Source: Pseudomonadota bacterium (GTDB taxonomy: Bacteria > Pseudomonadota > Gammaproteobacteria > Burkholderiales > Burkholderiaceae_B). Taken from it: DNA of 64,000 nucleotides. Both the position numbers and the translations under genes were made by a program. Location of the stretch: assembly GCA_023387815.1 (NCBI GenBank), contig JAEWHK010000010.1:1-64000 (forward strand), in the 5' to 3' direction. The notes under the pieces were generated by a model, which saw nothing but the letters and a program-made list of their open reading frames with translations, was not told the origin of the DNA and made no database searches. Positions 40,923 to 49,424 of the stretch are shown here, piece by piece (position 1 is the first letter of the stretch; the number at the start of each line of letters is the position of its first letter).

Positions 40923-42497
40923 ATGAATACCCCGGAAGACAGTAACGAGTTCAACATTGCCGACTATCTGATGCAGGTCAATCAGCATCGACTGGACAAT
41001 ATTGCCTATATTGACAGCAGTGAGACCCTGACTTATGCGCAATTGTTCGATCGCGTTCGACGACAGGCTGCTGCACTGAAGAGTCTTGGCCTGCACCGCG
41101 AGGAGCGTGTTTTGCTGCTGATGCAGGATTGCACGGACTGGCCCGTAGCCTTTCTGGGTGCGATTTACGCGGGCCTGGTCCCTGTGGCCATCAACACATT
41201 GCTGACGGCAAAAGACTACAAATATATTATCGAAGACAGTCGCTGCCAGGCAGCCCTGGTCTCTTCAAGCCTGGTGCCGGTTCTTGCCGAGGCCATGAGC
41301 GAAGCTGATCATGAAATCAAGCATGTGATTGTCTCGCGTCCGCAAAGTCCGCTGTCTCGGCAACAACACGCCATGGCTTCACTGCTGCAGGCAGCAACGC
41401 CCTGTCATCGCCCCTGTACCACCAAGGCCGACGAACCGGCCTTCTGGCTTTACTCCTCGGGCTCTACCGGCAGACCTAAGGGAACCGTGCACAGCCATGC
41501 CAATCCTTACTGGACGATTGTCTATTACGCACAGGGGTTGCTGAAGCTGACTGAATCAGACCGTATTCTGTCAGCAGCAAAACTGTTTTTCGCCTACGGT
41601 CTGGGCAATGCGCTCACTTTTCCTCTCTCAGTGGGCGCCAGTGTGATCCTGATTGAGGGCCGTCCAACGCCCGATGCGGTCTTTGAAGCCATGCGCGCGC
41701 ACCGTCCCACCGTCTTTTGCGGCGCACCAACCGGCTACGCCGGGATGCTGGCCGCAGCCAATACACCCACGCGCGACGAAGTGCCATTGCGCATGTGTTC
41801 ATCTGCCGGTGAAGCACTGCCGCGCGAACTGGGCGAACGCTTCACCGCCCATTTCGGATGTCATATTATCGATGGCATTGGGTCAACCGAAATGCTTCAT
41901 ATCTTCCTGTCCAACACCCCCAATGATGTTCGTTATGGAACCACAGGAAAACCCGTACCGGGCTATGAACTTGAACTGCGCGACGAACAAGGTGCTATTG
42001 TCGCAGATGGTGAAATTGGTGACCTGTACATCAAGGGGAGAAGCGCAGCACTGATGTACTGGAATAACCGGGAAAAATCACGGATGACATTCCAGGGAGA
42101 ATGGACCAAGAGCGGTGACAAGTATTCGCGCGATGCAGACGGCTACTATACCTATGCAGGTCGCAGTGATGACATGCTCAAGGTGAGCGGACAATATGTT
42201 TCGCCCTTCGAAGTGGAAGCCACATTGATTGAACATGATGCGGTGCTGGAGGCAGCGGTCATTGGTGTTACCGATTCCCAGGGTCTGGTCAAGACCAAGG
42301 CTTATGTGGTGCTCAAGGAGAATGCACCCGCGGCGGACGATGCGCTGCGCGACGCACTCAAAGCCTTTGTCAAGTCCCGACTTGCACCACACAAGTATCC
42401 GCGCAGTATTGAGTTTCTGGAGGAACTGCCGAAAACGGCGACAGGAAAAATACAGCGCTTCCGGTTGCGTGAACTGAATCATCATGAACCGGCCTGA
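40923..42497 (+). CDS. bclA: Benzoate-CoA ligase
   Basis: An ANL-superfamily acyl-CoA synthetase of 524 aa from the ATG at 40923 (SD GGAG 7 bases before). It has P-loop YSSGSTGRPKGTVHSH, AMP-binding IDGIGSTEMLHIF, GTTGKPVPGYELELRD, the hinge YAGRSDDMLKVSGQYVSPFEVE and the catalytic Lys in PKTATGKIQRFRLRE. The short active-site sequence AYGLGNALTFPLSVGA fits benzoate/aryl-CoA ligases. It makes benzoyl-CoA from benzoate, CoA and ATP as the entry to the box pathway. Confidence 0.93.
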   Translation: MNTPEDSNEFNIADYLMQVNQHRLDNIAYIDSSETLTYAQLFDRVRRQAAALKSLGLHREERVLLLMQDCTDWPVAFLGAIYAGLVPVAINTLLTAKDYKYIIEDSRCQAALVSSSLVPVLAEAMSEADHEIKHVIVSRPQSPLSRQQHAMASLLQAATPCHRPCTTKADEPAFWLYSSGSTGRPKGTVHSHANPYWTIVYYAQGLLKLTESDRILSAAKLFFAYGLGNALTFPLSVGASVILIEGRPTPDAVFEAMRAHRPTVFCGAPTGYAGMLAAANTPTRDEVPLRMCSSAGEALPRELGERFTAHFGCHIIDGIGSTEMLHIFLSNTPNDVRYGTTGKPVPGYELELRDEQGAIVADGEIGDLYIKGRSAALMYWNNREKSRMTFQGEWTKSGDKYSRDADGYYTYAGRSDDMLKVSGQYVSPFEVEATLIEHDAVLEAAVIGVTDSQGLVKTKAYVVLKENAPAADDALRDALKAFVKSRLAPHKYPRSIEFLEELPKTATGKIQRFRLRELNHHEPA

Positions 42498-42642
42498 ATG
42501 AACAAGAATGCTGGCAGTGCGGGCTGCCACAACTGGTTATCACACCCGTAATAGTAAAAGAATCAGCCGATCGCGGCGATGAGCACGAAGGCAAAGATAG
42601 CAGCAATCATAAAAAACAGTCGTATATTCAGGAGACAATAGA

Positions 42643-43815
42643 ATGAACAGAACCAGAAAAACCGGTATTGCAGCAACAGCCATACTGGCATGGGGATTGA
42701 GTTCGGCAGCCCTGGCCGAACCGGTGAAGGTGGGTTTGATGCTGCCCGCTACCGGCACTTACGCTGCCCTGGGAAAAGCCATTGAAAATGGCTTCAAACT
42801 GTACGTCGAAGAACAGGGAGGCAAGCTCGGCGGACAGGAAATCAAATATTTTTCCGTTGATGATGAATCGGATCCGGCCAAAGCGCCTGAGAACACCAAC
42901 CGTCTGGTGCAGCGCGATAAGGTGGACGTGCTGGTGGGTACCGTTCACTCCGGCGTTGCCATGGGCATGGCCAAGGTAGCGCGCGACAGCGGTGTTCTGT
43001 ACATTATTCCCAATGCCGGCGCAGATATGCTGACCGGACCATTGTGTGCCAAAAACATTTTCCGCAGTTCCTTTACCAACTGGCAGCCGGCTTACGGCAT
43101 GGGCATCGTTGCCGCAGAGAAACAGAAACATAAAACCGCAGTCACCATTACCTGGAAGTATGCAGCCGGAACCGAAGCAGCCAATGGCTTTCGCGAGGGT
43201 TTCGAAGCCAAGGGTGGTAAGGTGATTAAACAATTGACCCTGCCCTTCCCCAATGTCGAATTCCAGTCTTTGCTGACTGAAATTTCTTCGCTGAAACCCG
43301 ATTCCGTTTTCGCCTTCTTTGCCGGCGGTGGTGCGGTGAAATTCGTCAAGGATTACGACGCCTCCGGTCTGCGCAAGAATATACCGTTATACGGCCCGGG
43401 CTTTCTGACTGATGGTACGCTGGAAGCCCAGGGTGCCTCCGCAGAAGGCATGCTGACCACATTGCACTACGCAGATGGCCTGGATAATCCCAAAGACAAG
43501 GAATTCCGCAAGAATTACCAGGCCAAATTCAATCTTGAACCGGACGTGTACGCTGTGCAGGGCTACGATGCAGCACAGCTTCTTGCCGCAGGACTGAACA
43601 ATGCCAAAGGGGATGTCAAAAACAAGGATGCCGTCATCGAAGGCATGGAGCAGGCCAAAGTTGACAGTCCGCGGGGTCCGTTCACCATGTCAAAAGCACA
43701 TAACCCTGTGCAGAATATTTATCTGCGCGAAGTGGCAGACAAGCAAAATAAAAACATCGGTATTGCCGTTGCCAATCTGGAAGATCCGGCAAAAGGTTGC
43801 AAGCTACTCAAGTAA
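42643..43815 (+). CDS. Branched-chain-type ABC importer, periplasmic binding protein
   Basis: A 390 aa type I periplasmic binding protein. Signal peptide with cleavage probably after SSAALA; mature start EPVKVGLMLPATGTYAALGKAI resembles the LivJ/amide-binding group. It has no lipobox. Good SD (AGGAGA) precedes the ATG. It begins the five-gene transporter and is co-oriented with benzoate-CoA ligase 145 bp upstream, so it probably captures benzoate or related aromatic acids, as in other box clusters. Confidence 0.9.
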   Translation: MNRTRKTGIAATAILAWGLSSAALAEPVKVGLMLPATGTYAALGKAIENGFKLYVEEQGGKLGGQEIKYFSVDDESDPAKAPENTNRLVQRDKVDVLVGTVHSGVAMGMAKVARDSGVLYIIPNAGADMLTGPLCAKNIFRSSFTNWQPAYGMGIVAAEKQKHKTAVTITWKYAAGTEAANGFREGFEAKGGKVIKQLTLPFPNVEFQSLLTEISSLKPDSVFAFFAGGGAVKFVKDYDASGLRKNIPLYGPGFLTDGTLEAQGASAEGMLTTLHYADGLDNPKDKEFRKNYQAKFNLEPDVYAVQGYDAAQLLAAGLNNAKGDVKNKDAVIEGMEQAKVDSPRGPFTMSKAHNPVQNIYLREVADKQNKNIGIAVANLEDPAKGCKLLK

Positions 43816-43830
43816 ACCGGAAGTGCGGCT

Positions 43831-43848
43831 AGCCGGGTCTTCCCGGCT
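43831..43848 (+). other. Stem-loop between the binding protein and permease genes
   Basis: AGCCGGG-TCTT-CCCGGCT, a 7 bp GC-rich stem. Such hairpins often raise the abundance of the binding-protein message over the permease message by protecting the upstream end from decay. No U-tract follows. Confidence 0.65.
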
Positions 43849-43874
43849 GCGCCGCGCCTTTCCTCGGATCGTAT

Positions 43875-44744
43875 ATGGATATAACAACGTTTCTGATTCA
43901 ATGTTTGAACAGCGTGCAGTACGGGCTGCTGCTGTTTCTGATTGCCAGTGGACTCACACTGATTTTCGGCATCATGGGTGTCATCAATCTGGCGCATGGC
44001 AGCTTCTTCATGGTGGGCGCGTATCTGATATATGCATTGGGCATGTATATCGACAATTTCGTGCTGGCGCTGGTACTGGGCGTGATTTTTGCGCTCGCCT
44101 TCGGCTATCTGCTTGAATGGGGGTTCTTCAGCTTTCTTTATGAGCGAGAACATCTGCTGCAGGTGCTGATGACCTACGGACTTATCCTGATTTTTGAAGC
44201 AATGCGCAGCATTCTGCTTGGCGATGATGTCCATGGCGTCAGTCCGCCCGCCTGGCTTTCGGGATCCATACCTTTGGGTAACGGTCTGAGCTATCCGGTA
44301 TATCGACTGTTTATATCACTGGTGTGTCTGATCATTGCGGTTGGCATGTATATGGTTCTGCGTCATACGCGGCTGGGCATGAAAATTCGTGCCGGCGCCA
44401 CCAATCGCGAAATGGTGCAATCGCTTGGCGTGAATCTGCCGGTGCTATACCGTGTCGTTTTCGCTGCTGGCATTGCACTTGCAATTTTTGCCGGCATGCT
44501 CTCAGCTCCTGTCTCTTCTGTCTACCCCGGTATGGGGGGCAATGAACTGATTATCTGTTTTGTCGTCGTCGTCATTGGCGGGATCGGCTCTATCAAAGGT
44601 GCCCTTGTCGCCGCACTACTTATCGGCTTCGTCGATACCTTCGGCAAGGTACTATGGCCTGAAGGTGCAGGCGCGCTGATCTATCTGCTCATGGTTCTGG
44701 TGCTGCTATTCAAGCCCCAGGGTCTCTTCAAACAGGGGACCTGA
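43875..44744 (+). CDS. Branched-chain-type ABC transporter permease (LivH-like)
   Basis: A 289 aa inner-membrane permease with about eight hydrophobic segments. The pattern GIMGVINLAHGSFFMVGAYL near the N-terminus is the LivH hallmark, and GMKIRAGATNREMVQSLGVNL is the EAA-type loop that contacts the ATPase. Start is 2 bases after the preceding structure and the downstream gene begins 2 bp after its stop. Confidence 0.93.
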   Translation: MDITTFLIQCLNSVQYGLLLFLIASGLTLIFGIMGVINLAHGSFFMVGAYLIYALGMYIDNFVLALVLGVIFALAFGYLLEWGFFSFLYEREHLLQVLMTYGLILIFEAMRSILLGDDVHGVSPPAWLSGSIPLGNGLSYPVYRLFISLVCLIIAVGMYMVLRHTRLGMKIRAGATNREMVQSLGVNLPVLYRVVFAAGIALAIFAGMLSAPVSSVYPGMGGNELIICFVVVVIGGIGSIKGALVAALLIGFVDTFGKVLWPEGAGALIYLLMVLVLLFKPQGLFKQGT

Positions 44745-44746
44745 TC

Positions 44747-45739
44747 ATGATCAACACAAAAAATTTGCTCTTCTGGCTTATCGGACTTGCCGCCCTGGCA
44801 ATCCTTCCACTACTGCCAGAGCCGATAGGCAGCACCTATCACAACGACCTGATCTCCAGAATCATGATTCTGAGCATTTTCGCACTGAGTCTGCAACTGC
44901 TGGTAGGGTTCACCGGATTGGTCAGCCTGGGACACGCTGCGTTTCTCGGCTTTGCCGCCTATATGGTGGCGACCTTGTCTCCCGAATCGGAGGCCGGCAA
45001 TGGCTGGCTGCTCATGTTCGTCTGTATCGGTGGCGCCGGACTGCTGGCCCTGCTGATCGGCATGCTGGTCCTACGTAGCTATGGCGTGTATTTCATCATG
45101 GTCACGCTGGCCTTTGGTCAGCTTGTCTATTTTGTATTTCATGACATTCGCTATTTTGGCGGATCTGACGGTACCTATATATATTTCAAACCTGATTTTT
45201 CCATTTTCGGCTGGCAGCCATTTGATCTGGACAGCGGCAATACGTTTTACTGGTTCACGCTTGCCATGCTGATTATCACAGTCGTGATATTGCAGCTGAT
45301 TCTGCACTCCCGTTTGGGTCACGCTTTTGTGGGCATCAAACACAATCAGCTGCGCATGCGGGCCGCAGGCTTCTCAACCACAAGTTACAAGCTGACCAGC
45401 TTCGTCATCAGCGGAATGCTTGCCGGACTCGCCGGCTTTCTGTACGCATGTCAATACGGCTATGTCAATCCGGAACTGCTGTCCTGGCATCAATCGGGCA
45501 ATGTCCTGCTCATGATTATCCTGGGCGGACTGGGTAGCCTGGGCGGTGCCATTATCGGAGCCTTTGCATTTGTGCTTCTGTCTGAATGGTTTACTGCAAT
45601 CACCAAGCACTGGCAGTTGCTGCTGGGTGGTTTTATTATTTTTGTGGTTATGTTTATGCCCTACGGACTGGCTGGTCTGCCGCGACAACTGCGTCAGTGG
45701 CGCAGCGAGCGCAAGTCCAAAGGAGAACACGCCTTATGA
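44747..45739 (+). CDS. Branched-chain-type ABC transporter permease (LivM-like)
   Basis: A 330 aa permease with about nine hydrophobic segments. It has GFTGLVSLGHAAFLGFAAYM (LivM signature) and HSRLGHAFVGIKHNQLRMRAAGF (ATPase-contact loop). Its stop overlaps the next start as ATGA. The C-terminus is basic, RQWRSERKSKGEHAL. Confidence 0.92.
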   Translation: MINTKNLLFWLIGLAALAILPLLPEPIGSTYHNDLISRIMILSIFALSLQLLVGFTGLVSLGHAAFLGFAAYMVATLSPESEAGNGWLLMFVCIGGAGLLALLIGMLVLRSYGVYFIMVTLAFGQLVYFVFHDIRYFGGSDGTYIYFKPDFSIFGWQPFDLDSGNTFYWFTLAMLIITVVILQLILHSRLGHAFVGIKHNQLRMRAAGFSTTSYKLTSFVISGMLAGLAGFLYACQYGYVNPELLSWHQSGNVLLMIILGGLGSLGGAIIGAFAFVLLSEWFTAITKHWQLLLGGFIIFVVMFMPYGLAGLPRQLRQWRSERKSKGEHAL

Positions 45740-46515
45740 AAACCGTAATGCTGGAAGCGCGCAATGTGACGCGCAAGTTTGGTGCCCTGCTGGCGGTCAA
45801 TAACGTATCGCTGCAGCTTTTTGAACGCGAAATCCATGCCGTCATCGGTACCAATGGTGCGGGCAAATCCACCCTCACCTATCTTCTCTCCGGAGAACTG
45901 CCGCTCACCAATGGACAGGTGGTGCTGCGTGGTCAGGATGTCAGCAAATGGTCACAACCGGCCAGAGCACAGGCGGGGCTTGGTCGCAGTTATCAACGAA
46001 ATAATATTTTTCTGCCACTGAGCGTTCGCGAAAACTGTCGGCTGGCAGCACAGGCCAAAGTGCAAAAGCCCTGGCAGTTCTGGTCGGCGGCGCAGCAATG
46101 CCGAGTGAGTCTGGATCTGGCCGATCAGGCGCTGTCTCACGCGGGACTGGATAAGCAGGCAATGACCACAGCGGCGAATCTTTCTCACGGACAGAAGCGG
46201 CAGCTTGAAGTGGCCATGTGCCTGGCCCAGAAACCCGACGTGCTGCTGCTTGATGAGCCCCTTGCCGGTATGGGTGCGGAAGAATCAGAGCGAATGCTGG
46301 CGCTGCTGCATCATTTGAAAAAAGATCTGGCCATTCTGCTGATTGAACATGATATGGATGCCGTCTTTGCCGTTGCGGATCGTCTGACTGTGATGGTCAA
46401 TGGTTCTGTTCTGGCCAGCGGCCTGCCCGATGACATACGCAATAATGCGCAGGTGCAGACTGCCTACCTGGGAGAAAGCCATGCGCAAGGCAGCGAACAG
46501 TTCGCATCGCTTTAA
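45736..46515 (+). CDS. Branched-chain-type ABC transporter ATPase (LivG-like)
   Basis: A 259 aa ATPase starting at ATG 45736, overlapping livM's stop. A much longer frame opens at 45586 but reads through the permease gene and is not used. Walker A GTNGAGKSTL, signature LSHGQKRQLEVAM (a His replaces the usual Gly of LSGGQ, as in other LivG proteins) and Walker B VLLLDEPLAGMG are present, then the H-loop IEHDMDAVF. Confidence 0.92.
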   Translation: MKTVMLEARNVTRKFGALLAVNNVSLQLFEREIHAVIGTNGAGKSTLTYLLSGELPLTNGQVVLRGQDVSKWSQPARAQAGLGRSYQRNNIFLPLSVRENCRLAAQAKVQKPWQFWSAAQQCRVSLDLADQALSHAGLDKQAMTTAANLSHGQKRQLEVAMCLAQKPDVLLLDEPLAGMGAEESERMLALLHHLKKDLAILLIEHDMDAVFAVADRLTVMVNGSVLASGLPDDIRNNAQVQTAYLGESHAQGSEQFASL

Positions 46516-46528
46516 TGACAAGTGAAAC

Positions 46529-47242
46529 ATGACAGATAACATCATTCTTGCGCGGGCTATTCACGCATGGTATGGCTCAAGCCATATTCTGCATGGCATA
46601 GACTTCAATCTGCGCCGCGGCGAAACCGTAGGTCTGCTCGGGCGCAACGGCATGGGAAAATCCACGCTCATACGCAGCATTCTTGGACATGTGAAGCAGC
46701 GATCCGGTCAAATACAGCTCATGCAGAAGGAAATGTCGCAGGCGCGCCCTTACCAGTCAGCAAGAATGGGCATTGCCTATGTGCCCGAAGGTCGCGGTAT
46801 CTTCCCGAATCTAAGCGTGCGTGAAAATCTGCTCATGTGTGCCCGACCGGCAGCCGGCGATGTTGTTGGCTGGGATCTGGACCGGACCCTGCAGACTTTT
46901 CCGCGTCTGGCGGAACGCCTTGAAAATATGGGTGATCAGCTCTCAGGTGGAGAACAGCAAATGCTGTCTATCGGCCGCGCACTCATGACCAATCCGACGG
47001 CAATCATTCTGGATGAAGCCACCGAAGGTCTGGCGCCACTGATTGTAGAAGAGATCTGGCGGGTCATTGCGCTGATTCGCAGCACAGGGCTGGCGACCAT
47101 GGTGGTCGATCGCAATTATCGCAAGGTCATGGATCACGCCGACCGACTGGTTGTGCTGGAAAAAGGCAGAGTCGTTCTGGAAGGTGACGCGGCACAGCTG
47201 CGCAATGAGCCTGAGCAAATTCACCAGTATCTGGGCGTCTGA
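46529..47242 (+). CDS. Branched-chain-type ABC transporter ATPase (LivF-like)
   Basis: A 237 aa ATPase with Walker A GRNGMGKSTLIR, signature LSGGEQQMLSIGRAL and Walker B IILDEATEGLAP. The switch region reads VVDRNYRKVM, where the usual EQN triad is changed to DRN (the usual His also appears as Asn in many LivF). It is the last gene of the transport operon and is convergent with the methyltransferase gene, whose stop is 70 bp away. Confidence 0.92.
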   Translation: MTDNIILARAIHAWYGSSHILHGIDFNLRRGETVGLLGRNGMGKSTLIRSILGHVKQRSGQIQLMQKEMSQARPYQSARMGIAYVPEGRGIFPNLSVRENLLMCARPAAGDVVGWDLDRTLQTFPRLAERLENMGDQLSGGEQQMLSIGRALMTNPTAIILDEATEGLAPLIVEEIWRVIALIRSTGLATMVVDRNYRKVMDHADRLVVLEKGRVVLEGDAAQLRNEPEQIHQYLGV

Positions 47243-47311
47243 GATGTATAAATGGGTACACCGCAGCGGCTGTCGCATCTGCAGAATACCCGCCTTATCT
47301 GCCGCACATAT

Positions 47312-47878
47312 TCATTCAGCCAGGCGCTCAATCGCCAGCAGATACGGCGCCGGTTTTTTGCGATTGGTAAACTGGTATTTCAACACCCGATAGGCTGACG
47401 GATTCAGGCTGGCGGTAAAGGGATCCAGCTGCTCACTTTCCAGCAGGCCCGCGGGGTGTCCGGGATACACAGCGACCAGCAACAGACCGCCGGGAGCCAG
47501 CAGCGTCAGTGCCTGCTTCACGGCAAGCAGCGTCTCGTCAACCTGGGTTGCCAGCGATTTATCCGCGCCGGGCAGATAGCCCAGATTGAACACAATGGCA
47601 TTCACATCTTCAGTCACGTAGTCTGGCAGACGTGAATGACTATCCTGAATCAATTTGACCCGGTGCTGCAGATTGTCGGCCACCAGCGCCCTCTCGGTTG
47701 CCATCAGGGCAAGTGGTTGCACATCAAATGCGAATACCATGCCGGTATCTCCAACGAGTCGGGCCAGCAGGACGGTGTCATGGCCGTTGCCCATGGTCGC
47801 ATCAACGGCACGTCCACCTTCCTCAAGGTGGCTTTCAAGCAGGGAATGAATAAATTCAACGGTTTTAGGCAATGGCAT
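47312..47878 (-). CDS. Class I SAM methyltransferase, MnmM/YtqB-like
   Basis: About 188 aa from ATG 47878 (an in-frame start at 47896 adds 6 residues). Rossmann motif I is RAVDATMGNGHDTVLLARLVG, with VFAFDVQPLALMAT and IVFNLGYLPGADKS (NLGYLPG is the typical catalytic region). These are the marks of the YtqB/rRNA-methylase-like family, whose B. subtilis member MnmM methylates nm5(s2)U34 in tRNA. The function here is inferred. It is the last gene of the ldtD-mepK-dehydrogenase run. Confidence 0.82.
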   Translation of the reverse strand: MPLPKTVEFIHSLLESHLEEGGRAVDATMGNGHDTVLLARLVGDTGMVFAFDVQPLALMATERALVADNLQHRVKLIQDSHSRLPDYVTEDVNAIVFNLGYLPGADKSLATQVDETLLAVKQALTLLAPGGLLLVAVYPGHPAGLLESEQLDPFTASLNPSAYRVLKYQFTNRKKPAPYLLAIERLAE

Positions 47879-47902
47879 GGCAAAACCTAAGCACAAGAAC
47901 GC

Positions 47903-48832
47903 CTATGAAATGCTTTTCAGGATTTCAACCAGGTGATCATCACGATAGCGCTGCAGCTCTTCGATCGACTTTCCGTTGCGTGCCTGTATTGCGCCTTCGA
48001 CCATGCGCTCGCGCAATTCTGGTGTCATGCGGGGATTACCCAGATCATCCATCCAGGATTCCATCGCGGGCTGCAGATGATCGATCAGATGTGCCAGCCC
48101 GGCATTGCCACCGGCAAGATCAAAGACGGCCTGCGGGCCCAATAGTGCCCAGCGCAAACCCGGCCCTTTGCTCATGGCGGCATCGATATCCTGCACGCTG
48201 GCAATATTTTCATTGACCAGGTGCATGACTTCGCGCCACACCGCAGCCTGCAGGCGATTGGCAATATGACCCCGGATTTCACGATTCAGTCGAATAGGAT
48301 GCTTACCGACCTCTCGGTAAAAATCCATGGTCTGCTGTATGCATTCCTCAGACGTGGACTCACCGCCAACAACCTCGACCAGCGGGATCACATGAGGCGG
48401 ATTGAACGGGTGTCCCAGCACACATCGCTGCGGATATTTGCAGCGGGACTGCATGCGGCTGACCAGCAAACCCGAAGAGCTGGACGAAATAATGACATGC
48501 TCGGGCAGAATGGCGTCCATGCGCGCAAACAGGTCAATCTTGAAATCTTCCCTCTCGGGTGCATTTTCCTGAACAAAATCAACATCCACCAGCGCCTTTT
48601 CCAGCTCAGGTTCAAAGCGCAGATTGTTGCGGTTCGCTTCGTTCTGTACTTTACCCAGTTCCTGCAGCGTCAGCCAGGCCGAGTCGATCATGCGTCTTGT
48701 GTTTGCTTCTGCGTCGGGCGACGGATCAGAAACGACCACGTGATAACCGTAAGCCAGAAAAAGGGCAGCCCAGCTGCTGCCTATGGTTCCGGCGCCAATA
48801 ATGGCAATTGTTTTGATACTGCTTTTCTTCAT
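47903..48832 (-). CDS. 3-hydroxyacyl-CoA dehydrogenase-family protein (L-carnitine dehydrogenase/lambda-crystallin-like)
   Basis: A 309 aa NAD-dependent dehydrogenase. The N-terminal Rossmann fold is at IAIIGAGTIGSSWAALFLAYGYHVVVSD; the catalytic region contains LGHPFNPPHVIPLVEVVGG (His) and NRLQAAVWREVMHLVNENIASVQDID. The pattern fits the CRYL1/L-carnitine or 3-hydroxybutyryl-CoA dehydrogenase group. The ATG at 48832 starts 4 bp after the mepK stop, so translation is coupled; a start further upstream would overlap mepK. The substrate is not determined. Confidence 0.83.
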   Translation of the reverse strand: MKKSSIKTIAIIGAGTIGSSWAALFLAYGYHVVVSDPSPDAEANTRRMIDSAWLTLQELGKVQNEANRNNLRFEPELEKALVDVDFVQENAPEREDFKIDLFARMDAILPEHVIISSSSSGLLVSRMQSRCKYPQRCVLGHPFNPPHVIPLVEVVGGESTSEECIQQTMDFYREVGKHPIRLNREIRGHIANRLQAAVWREVMHLVNENIASVQDIDAAMSKGPGLRWALLGPQAVFDLAGGNAGLAHLIDHLQPAMESWMDDLGNPRMTPELRERMVEGAIQARNGKSIEELQRYRDDHLVEILKSIS

Positions 48833-48836
48833 GAAA

Positions 48837-49403
48837 TTACCAGCTGCGTACCCGTCCGGTATCGACGTGAACAAAATTATCATGAGGGTAGTAACCTACC
48901 CCGCCCAGTGCGAGTTCCTTGGCTGCGTCGCGCAGTTCGTCCAGCGGCACACCCTTCAGGCGCAGATCCATGGCCTGTCCCACCATATGCAGACTTTTCT
49001 TGGCAACGCCGCCACCGCGGGTAGCACGCAGATGTGCATTGGTTTTCGGATCGCGGTAGCCTGAAATGACTTCGATCGCAACATCGGTATTGAGCGATGC
49101 CCTGACCTTATTGACCAGGTCAAAAAGCGTGGGATCCATATGGCCCACCGTACCCGAATAATGATCGCGCAGGAAACGGTTGAGGCGCTGCATGGCGGCA
49201 GGAATATAGCGGTCCCCTTCGGCATAGGCCAGGGTAATTTTCTCGTTGGTGTGCAGATTGTCCAGGGAAATCTGGCGGGCACCGCTGCCGATGTTGGCGC
49301 GGGCCGTATTGGTACCGATGGTAAACATGGCACCGGTGACGAGCAGGGACGAAGAAGTTTTCAGAAATTGGCGGCGTTTTGTATGTGGCGGTGTTAACGT
49401 CAT
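48837..49403 (-). CDS. mepK: Murein endopeptidase MepK-like (DUF882, Tat-exported)
   Basis: A 188 aa protein with a twin-arginine signal peptide (KRRQFLKTSSSLLV, then ARA). The DUF882/peptidase M15-like domain contains VISGYRDPKTNAHLR, GGGVAKKSLHMVGQAMDLRLKG (metal-binding His/Asp) and VGYYPHDNFVHVDTGRVRSW (His). In E. coli the adjacent pair ldtD-mepK remodels peptidoglycan 3-3 crosslinks; here ldtD-like and mepK-like genes are again adjacent, which supports the call. Confidence 0.9.
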   Translation of the reverse strand: MTLTPPHTKRRQFLKTSSSLLVTGAMFTIGTNTARANIGSGARQISLDNLHTNEKITLAYAEGDRYIPAAMQRLNRFLRDHYSGTVGHMDPTLFDLVNKVRASLNTDVAIEVISGYRDPKTNAHLRATRGGGVAKKSLHMVGQAMDLRLKGVPLDELRDAAKELALGGVGYYPHDNFVHVDTGRVRSW

Positions 49404-49424
49404 ACCTTGCTGGCTCCAGATAGA

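Noticed and set aside
45586..45735. Longer reading of the LivG-like ATPase gene (309 aa)
   Set aside because: The extra 50 codons overlap the LivM gene in another frame; the ATG at 45736 overlaps the LivM stop as ATGA and gives the normal ATPase N-terminus.
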